The position numbers and the translations under genes were made by a program. The notes under the pieces are model-generated. The model was not told where the DNA came from. It did not search any database and saw only the letters and a program-made list of their open reading frames with translations. From Staphylococcus sp. Marseille-Q5304 (GTDB lineage Bacteria > Bacillota > Bacilli > Staphylococcales > Staphylococcaceae), in NCBI RefSeq assembly GCF_943737015.1, contig NZ_CALSFP010000001.1:1798001-1862000 (forward strand): 64,000 nt of DNA, in the 5' to 3' direction. This document shows, piece after piece, positions 59,488-64,000 of the stretch; positions within the stretch are counted from its first letter, which is position 1; the number at the start of each line of letters is the position of its first letter.

Positions 59488-60498
59488 CTAATTTATATGT
59501 TCTCTCAATATTTGCGCTCTAATTTCATTTACTGATCTATCATCTTCATCATCTAATAAGAATGGTGTTTGCATCGCGATCATCATTTCATTAAATTTAA
59601 AGTGCTCTAATTCTAAATAACCTAAATCAATACCAAGCTTTACATCGCTCAGTCTTAATGAGGCCTCTTCCATATTCATCAGTCTACTATACTTTAAAAT
59701 ACCTAACGAACGATATACTCGATCTAGCGTTTCACTATGATTGTGCTCATTAAGCTGATCCCTTATTTGAAGTTCTTCGTTGATAATCTGTTGCACAACT
59801 TCGTTTAAACTCTCGATAATATGATCTTCGGTGTTACCTAAAGTAAGCTGGTTAGATATTTGATATATATGACCGTAGACTTGCGAACCTTCTCCGTAAA
59901 TACCTCTAATTGTAAAACCAAATCGGCTGATTGTTTGAGCAATGCGATTCATCCGGTTCATAATCGATAATCCAGGTAAGTGCACCATGACACTCGCCCT
60001 CATACCTGTCCCAATATTTGTAGGACAAGTCGTTAAATAACCGAGATTTTCATCAAAGCTAATATCTAATGCTTTATCTAATTTGTCGTCAATTTCTGAT
60101 GCTTTCTCATACAAACTATGCAGTGATAAATCATTTCCCATTGCTTGTATGCGAATATGATCTTCTTCATTTACCATGACACTTAAGGATTCATCCTCAT
60201 TCGCTAACAATGCAGAAGCCGGTTGTTTAATTAACTCTGGGCTTATTAAATGTTTCGCCACAAGTTTATATTTACTCTGTTGGTCCATCATATCTAATCG
60301 TTGAATAGACATTTCTGGAAGTGCATCCTGTACTTCGTTTATCACTCGAAATCCTGCCTCTTCTGATGGAAACATCAACGGATGAACATGATTATTTAAA
60401 TTTCTAGCTAGTCTAATTCTTGATGACATAACGACTGGCACTTCAGCTACATTACGCATCCATTCACTCATATATGCATTAATTTCACTGTTGTTCAT
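59488..60498 (-). CDS. mcsB: Protein arginine kinase McsB
   Basis: 336 residues of the guanido-kinase fold: [12 protein letters not shown], the catalytic [20 protein letters not shown] (Cys), and [20 protein letters not shown]. Phosphorylates arginines to tag proteins for ClpCP and inactivates CtsR. Start ATG 60496-60498 lies within the end of mcsA. Confidence 0.96.
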   Translation of the reverse strand: MNNSEINAYMSEWMRNVAEVPVVMSSRIRLARNLNNHVHPLMFPSEEAGFRVINEVQDALPEMSIQRLDMMDQQSKYKLVAKHLISPELIKQPASALLANEDESLSVMVNEEDHIRIQAMGNDLSLHSLYEKASEIDDKLDKALDISFDENLGYLTTCPTNIGTGMRASVMVHLPGLSIMNRMNRIAQTISRFGFTIRGIYGEGSQVYGHIYQISNQLTLGNTEDHIIESLNEVVQQIINEELQIRDQLNEHNHSETLDRVYRSLGILKYSRLMNMEEASLRLSDVKLGIDLGYLELEHFKFNEMMIAMQTPFLLDDEDDRSVNEIRAQILREHIN

Positions 60499-61042
60499 CA
60501 CGATTCACCTCGCTGTCCGCCTTCAAAGCTTTGATTTCATCACGAACAATTGCAGCTTCTTCGAAATTTTGTTCTTCTATGAGTTTGTCTAAATATGACG
60601 ATTTTTCTTCTATTTTCTTTTTAAGTGCTAACTTTTTATATGAAGACTGAGGTGTTTTGCCGACGTGTTCAACTTGTCCGCCTTGCACGCGTCTAACAAT
60701 ATCGATAATGTCGTCTTTGAAAGTTCCAAAGCAATCCGCACAACCGAATTTACCGACGTGTGCAATATCTTTGAGGGTCATACCGCACGTAGGACAACGT
60801 TTCTCTTCTTTAAATGCAATGTTATCAAACTCTAAGCCGTGTTTTGCTGCTAAGTGCTGTAAGATTTGTTTAATGACGAAAGTATCTTCAATATCATCGT
60901 TACCTTGCATTTGCTGATCGTTCGACCAAACATTATCACTTTGTGCACATGTCGGACAAAGCCATTTTTCTTCTAATCCATCTACGCCTTTAAAAGCAAC
61001 TTTATATTCAGCTTCGTTTGAATGACAATTTTCACAGAGCAC
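60485..61042 (-). CDS. mcsA: McsA, activator of McsB
   Basis: 185 residues. Four CxxC zinc motifs (CENCHS, CPTCAQ, CPTCGM, CADCFG) and a C-terminal UVR motif ([20 protein letters not shown]). GTG start after GAGGTG. Confidence 0.95.
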   Translation of the reverse strand: MLCENCHSNEAEYKVAFKGVDGLEEKWLCPTCAQSDNVWSNDQQMQGNDDIEDTFVIKQILQHLAAKHGLEFDNIAFKEEKRCPTCGMTLKDIAHVGKFGCADCFGTFKDDIIDIVRRVQGGQVEHVGKTPQSSYKKLALKKKIEEKSSYLDKLIEEQNFEEAAIVRDEIKALKADSEVNRDEQQ

Positions 61043-61058
61043 GTCACATCACCTCACT

Positions 61059-61520
61059 TTAATAATAACTAATCACGTGTAGCAAACGTTTAAGAATATT
61101 AGCTCGAATAATATCTCGAGCCATCACATCCATGTTTAATGTTTCTCTGTCTATTACAGCTCTGATCATCTTAGCTTCTCTTTCATTGATGTAATGGTTG
61201 TCTAATAAACCATCAATAATATAGTATCCTTGTTGTTGAGAAATAGATGGTCCGATCAATTGTAATAAGTGATTAATATAACCTTTTACGTCTCTATTTT
61301 CTATCTTCGTGATGCGGATATAACCGCCTCCACCACGTTTACTTTCTATTTCATAACCGTGTTCGTTCGTAAAACGAGTCTTGATCACATAGTTTAGCTG
61401 CGAGGGTACACAATCAAAGCGTTGCGCAATATGTGCACGTTGAATTTCAACTACATCTTCATTTGCGTCCTCAAATAATTTCTTAATGTATTGTTCTATG
61501 ATGTCGGACATGTTATGCAT
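61059..61520 (-). CDS. ctsR: CtsR heat-shock repressor
   Basis: 153 residues. N-terminal wHTH with the glycine-rich wing [12 protein letters not shown] and C-terminal four-helix domain. ATG 61518-61520 ([10 protein letters not shown]) chosen after GAGGTG. Autoregulated through boxes directly upstream. Confidence 0.97.
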   Translation of the reverse strand: MHNMSDIIEQYIKKLFEDANEDVVEIQRAHIAQRFDCVPSQLNYVIKTRFTNEHGYEIESKRGGGGYIRITKIENRDVKGYINHLLQLIGPSISQQQGYYIIDGLLDNHYINEREAKMIRAVIDRETLNMDVMARDIIRANILKRLLHVISYY

Positions 61521-61532
61521 GTTCATCACCTC

Positions 61533-61581
61533 TTTTGACCATCTTTGACTATATTATATGACCAACTTTGACCTTTTTCAA
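61533..61581 (-). promoter_or_regulatory. ctsR operon promoter with two CtsR boxes
   Basis: Minus strand: TTGAAA (61576-61581), 17 bp, TATAAT (61553-61558). One CtsR heptad pair (AGGTCAAAGTTGGTCAT) fills the spacer and a second (AGTCAAAGATGGTCAAAA) lies just after the -10. Both match the AGTCAAA/GGTCAAA consensus. Confidence 0.92.
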
Positions 61582-61677
61582 CCAATTTGATTTAAAAATT
61601 TTAAAATACTCATGTTAGTAAACTCTGTTTTATTGTATGATATAAGATAAGAAAATTTAAAAGGGACTGAAATTATT

Positions 61678-62892
61678 ATGCATATTATCATAGGATTAAT
61701 TGGGATTGCAGTATTTTTAGGCTTGGCCTATTTATTTAGTTCTGACAGAAAGAACATTCGATGGAAGTATGTCGGAATATTACTCGTAATACAACTTGTA
61801 TTTGCTTTCATATTATTAAAAACAAAGTCCGGTATTACAGTTATCGGAGCGATATCAAATGGCTTTAACTATTTACTATTAAAGGCAGCTGAAGGTGTAA
61901 AATTCGTGTTCGGTGGTTTCGAATATGTCGATCCGAAGAACCCACCATTCTTCTTTAATGTATTACTACCTATCGTATTTATTTCAGCGTTAATTGGTAT
62001 CTTACAATACACAAAAATTTTACCTTTAATCATTAACTTCTTAGGTTTAATCATTTCAAAAATTAATGGTATGGGTCGTCTAGAATCATACAATGCGGTT
62101 GCTGCAGCTATATTGGGACAATCAGAAGTATTCATTTCATTAAAGAATGAGTTAGCTCACATTTCTAAACAAAGACTCTATACGTTAACTGCGTCTGCGA
62201 TGTCTACAGTTTCAGCTTCGATCATCGGTGCATACTTTACGTTGATTGAACCACGATACGTAGTTACAGCTGTAGTATTAAATTTATTTGGCGGTTTTAT
62301 CATCGCATCTATCATCAATCCATACACAGTTGATGAAAAAGAAGATAAATTGATTTTAGAGAAAAGTGAAACAAAGAAACAATCTTTCTTCGAAGTATTA
62401 GGGGAATACATCTTAGACGGATTTAAAGTTGCAGTCATTGTCGGGGCAATGTTAATTGGTTATATTGCAATCATTGCATTGCTCAATGGTGTCGTGAGCG
62501 CCATCTTCACTGGCGTATCTGGTGGACATATTACATGGGACTTCCAAACATTAATTGGTTTTGTCTTTGCGCCGTTTGCATTCTTAGTCGGCGTACCATG
62601 GGATGATGCCGTTCAAGCAGGTTCAATCATGGCAACTAAATTACTTTCAAACGAATTCGTAGCAATGGAAAGCTTGAGAAAGGCGAAAGATATGAGCGAC
62701 CATGCGGTTGGTGTTATTTCAGTATTCGTTGTATCATTCGCAAACTTTAGTTCAATTGGAATTATTTCTGGTGCGATTAAATCTCTAAATAGTGAAAAAG
62801 GAGATATGGTTGCACGTTTTGGATTAAAATTATTATTCGGTGCGACACTCGTATCATTTATCTCAGCAGCTATAGCAGGATTCTTCATTTAA
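61678..62892 (+). CDS. nupC: NupC-type concentrative nucleoside transporter
   Basis: 404 residues. CNT-family motifs: the QSEVF sequence (AILGQSEVFISLKNEL), TASAMSTVSASIIGAY, and the C-terminal ANFSSIGI region. About 9-10 hydrophobic helices. Imports nucleosides with H+ or Na+. RBS AAAAGGGA. Divergent from ctsR. Confidence 0.93.
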   Translation: MHIIIGLIGIAVFLGLAYLFSSDRKNIRWKYVGILLVIQLVFAFILLKTKSGITVIGAISNGFNYLLLKAAEGVKFVFGGFEYVDPKNPPFFFNVLLPIVFISALIGILQYTKILPLIINFLGLIISKINGMGRLESYNAVAAAILGQSEVFISLKNELAHISKQRLYTLTASAMSTVSASIIGAYFTLIEPRYVVTAVVLNLFGGFIIASIINPYTVDEKEDKLILEKSETKKQSFFEVLGEYILDGFKVAVIVGAMLIGYIAIIALLNGVVSAIFTGVSGGHITWDFQTLIGFVFAPFAFLVGVPWDDAVQAGSIMATKLLSNEFVAMESLRKAKDMSDHAVGVISVFVVSFANFSSIGIISGAIKSLNSEKGDMVARFGLKLLFGATLVSFISAAIAGFFI

Positions 62893-62895
62893 TAA

Positions 62896-62934
62896 AAAAG
62901 TGGTTCATCGCATATTTGCGACGAACCACTTTTT
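62896..62934. terminator. Bidirectional terminator between nupC and pdxT
   Basis: AAAAAGTGGTTC pairs with GAACCACTTTTT around TCGC-type inner pairing; T-runs on both strands. Convergent genes share it. Confidence 0.88.
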
Positions 62935-62955
62935 ATTATTTTAATGGGATTTATA

Positions 62956-63522
62956 TTATTTTTCTTGTTTAGCTACAATTTCATCTATGAAATATTGAGT
63001 AATTCTAAAATCATCTGTTAATTCAGGATGGAAAGAAACACCCAAATATTTACCTTCTTGTACTGCTACAATTTTATTTGAGATTTCACTAAGAATTTGA
63101 GCCTCGCCATGAACTTCTGTGATATGGGGTGCACGAATAAACACGCCTTCGATATCTTGCGCCACACCTTTAACATCTAATTCACTTTCAAAGCTATCTA
63201 CTTGTCTACCGAAAGAATTTCTCTCAACAGTAATATCTAATTTATTGAGATAACCTTCTTCGCCAACTATATCTTTAGATAGTACAATTAAACCTGCACA
63301 TGTCCCAAACATTGGAAGCTCAGATTGTTGTAAGGCTTCTTTAAAGCCATATAAATTCATTAAGCGACGTAAAGTAGTAGATTCACCACCAGGTATGATT
63401 AAGCCATCTATATCGTTTAACTGCTCTGTTCTTTTAACAGAGATACCTTCATGTCCACTTAATTCAATATGGCGTATATGTTCTCGAACAGCACCTTGAA
63501 GTGCTAATACACCTATCTTCAT
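62956..63522 (-). CDS. pdxT: Pyridoxal 5'-phosphate synthase glutaminase subunit
   Basis: 188 residues, class I glutaminase fold: [13 protein letters not shown], catalytic Cys in [13 protein letters not shown], and [11 protein letters not shown] (His/Glu). Supplies ammonia to PdxS. ATG 63520-63522 sits 1 nt after the pdxS stop; the upstream extension is rejected. Confidence 0.96.
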   Translation of the reverse strand: MKIGVLALQGAVREHIRHIELSGHEGISVKRTEQLNDIDGLIIPGGESTTLRRLMNLYGFKEALQQSELPMFGTCAGLIVLSKDIVGEEGYLNKLDITVERNSFGRQVDSFESELDVKGVAQDIEGVFIRAPHITEVHGEAQILSEISNKIVAVQEGKYLGVSFHPELTDDFRITQYFIDEIVAKQEK

Positions 63523-63523
63523 C

Positions 63524-64000
63524 TTACCAACCACGCTCTTGCATACGTTCTTCTAATGACAATTCATTAATGTCTAACCCTTTCATAGCAGTACCTAAAT
63601 CTTTTGCTAAACGGCCTATTAATTCATAGTCTTGATAATGTGTTGTAGCTTGAACAATCGCTTTGGCGAATTTTTCAGGATCATCTGATTTAAAGATACC
63701 TGAACCAACGAACACACCATCAGCGCCTAATTCCATCATTAATGCAGCATCTTGAGGTGTTGCTACACCGCCCGCAGCAAAGTTAACTACTGGTAAGCGA
63801 CCATGATCTTTAATATCTTTTAATACTTCATAAGGTGCACCAATATTTTTAGCCTCAGTCATAATTTCATCATCATTCATTACTGTTAAACGACTTACTT
63901 CAGCATTAACTTGTCTCATATGTCTTACTGCTTCAACGATATTACCTGTACCTGGCTCACCTTTCGTACGTAACATCGCTGCACCTTCACCAATACGTCG
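63524..64000 (-). CDS. pdxS: Pyridoxal 5'-phosphate synthase PdxS, C-terminal part (N-terminus off window)
   Basis: The reading frame continues through 64000 ([20 protein letters not shown]), so only the C-terminal half of this TIM-barrel enzyme is visible. Motifs [20 protein letters not shown] and [12 protein letters not shown] fit PdxS. Makes PLP from ribose-5-phosphate, glyceraldehyde-3-phosphate and ammonia with PdxT. Confidence 0.95.
   Translation of the reverse strand, partial: RRIGEGAAMLRTKGEPGTGNIVEAVRHMRQVNAEVSRLTVMNDDEIMTEAKNIGAPYEVLKDIKDHGRLPVVNFAAGGVATPQDAALMMELGADGVFVGSGIFKSDDPEKFAKAIVQATTHYQDYELIGRLAKDLGTAMKGLDINELSLEERMQERGW

Overview
The window is a low-GC Gram-positive chromosome segment, almost certainly from a Staphylococcus. 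The RpoB, RpoC, Tuf, ClpC-McsB-McsA-CtsR and L7/L12-L10-L1-L11 proteins are staphylococcal in sequence, and the gene order pdxS-pdxT / nupC / ctsR-mcsA-mcsB-clpC-radA-yacL-gltX-cysE-cysS-mrnC-rlmB-yacP-sigH-rpmG-secE-nusG-rplK-rplA-rplJ-rplL-rsmC-rpoB-rpoC-rplGB-rpsL-rpsG-fusA-tuf is the conserved staphylococcal core block. Several left-hand genes (an acyl-lipid desaturase, a ureohydrolase/Nramp pair, a six-gene array of tiny peptides) are not typical of S. aureus, so a coagulase-negative species is likely. I did not try to name the species.

Layout. Positions 1-9464 hold accessory metabolism and transport: two LysR regulators, an MFS transporter, an AHSA1/SRPBCC gene broken by an in-frame stop, an amino-acid permease, a fatty-acid desaturase, and an operon of a variant ureohydrolase with a variant Nramp transporter. 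Positions 9465-11095 hold about 830 bp of gene-free AT-rich DNA followed by three tandem copies of a two-peptide cassette (28 aa and 18 aa), each gene with its own strong ribosome binding site, closed by a Rho-independent terminator. This array is the most striking element. Positions 11117-12967 hold an SGNH esterase and an ornithine-cyclodeaminase-family enzyme.

Positions 26606 down to 13170 form one long minus-strand exopolysaccharide operon with its own promoter and terminator. In transcription order it has a chain-length regulator, a tyrosine kinase, a PHP-type phosphatase, a UDP-GlcNAc 4,6-dehydratase, a UDP-GlcNAc 6-dehydrogenase, a glycosyltransferase, a flippase, a polymerase, a second glycosyltransferase, a phosphoglycosyl transferase, a PglD-like acetyltransferase, a DegT aminotransferase and an LCP ligase. 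The dehydratase, aminotransferase, acetyltransferase and phosphoglycosyl transferase together point to N,N'-diacetylbacillosamine as the priming sugar, with a hexosaminuronic acid also in the repeat. The central genes (16.5-21.3 kb) are visibly more AT-rich than the flanks, as expected for a serotype-specific cassette.

From 26.8 kb to the end are a GNAT enzyme, kbl, an M20 amidohydrolase, and then the translation/transcription core block, the cysteine T-box operon, the CtsR heat-shock operon, nupC and the PLP synthase genes. Three related repeat modules (about 5.6, 35.3 and 56.9 kb) sit at the 3' ends of the desaturase, rpoBC and clpC transcription units. No rRNA, tRNA, CRISPR array, insertion sequence or prophage was seen.
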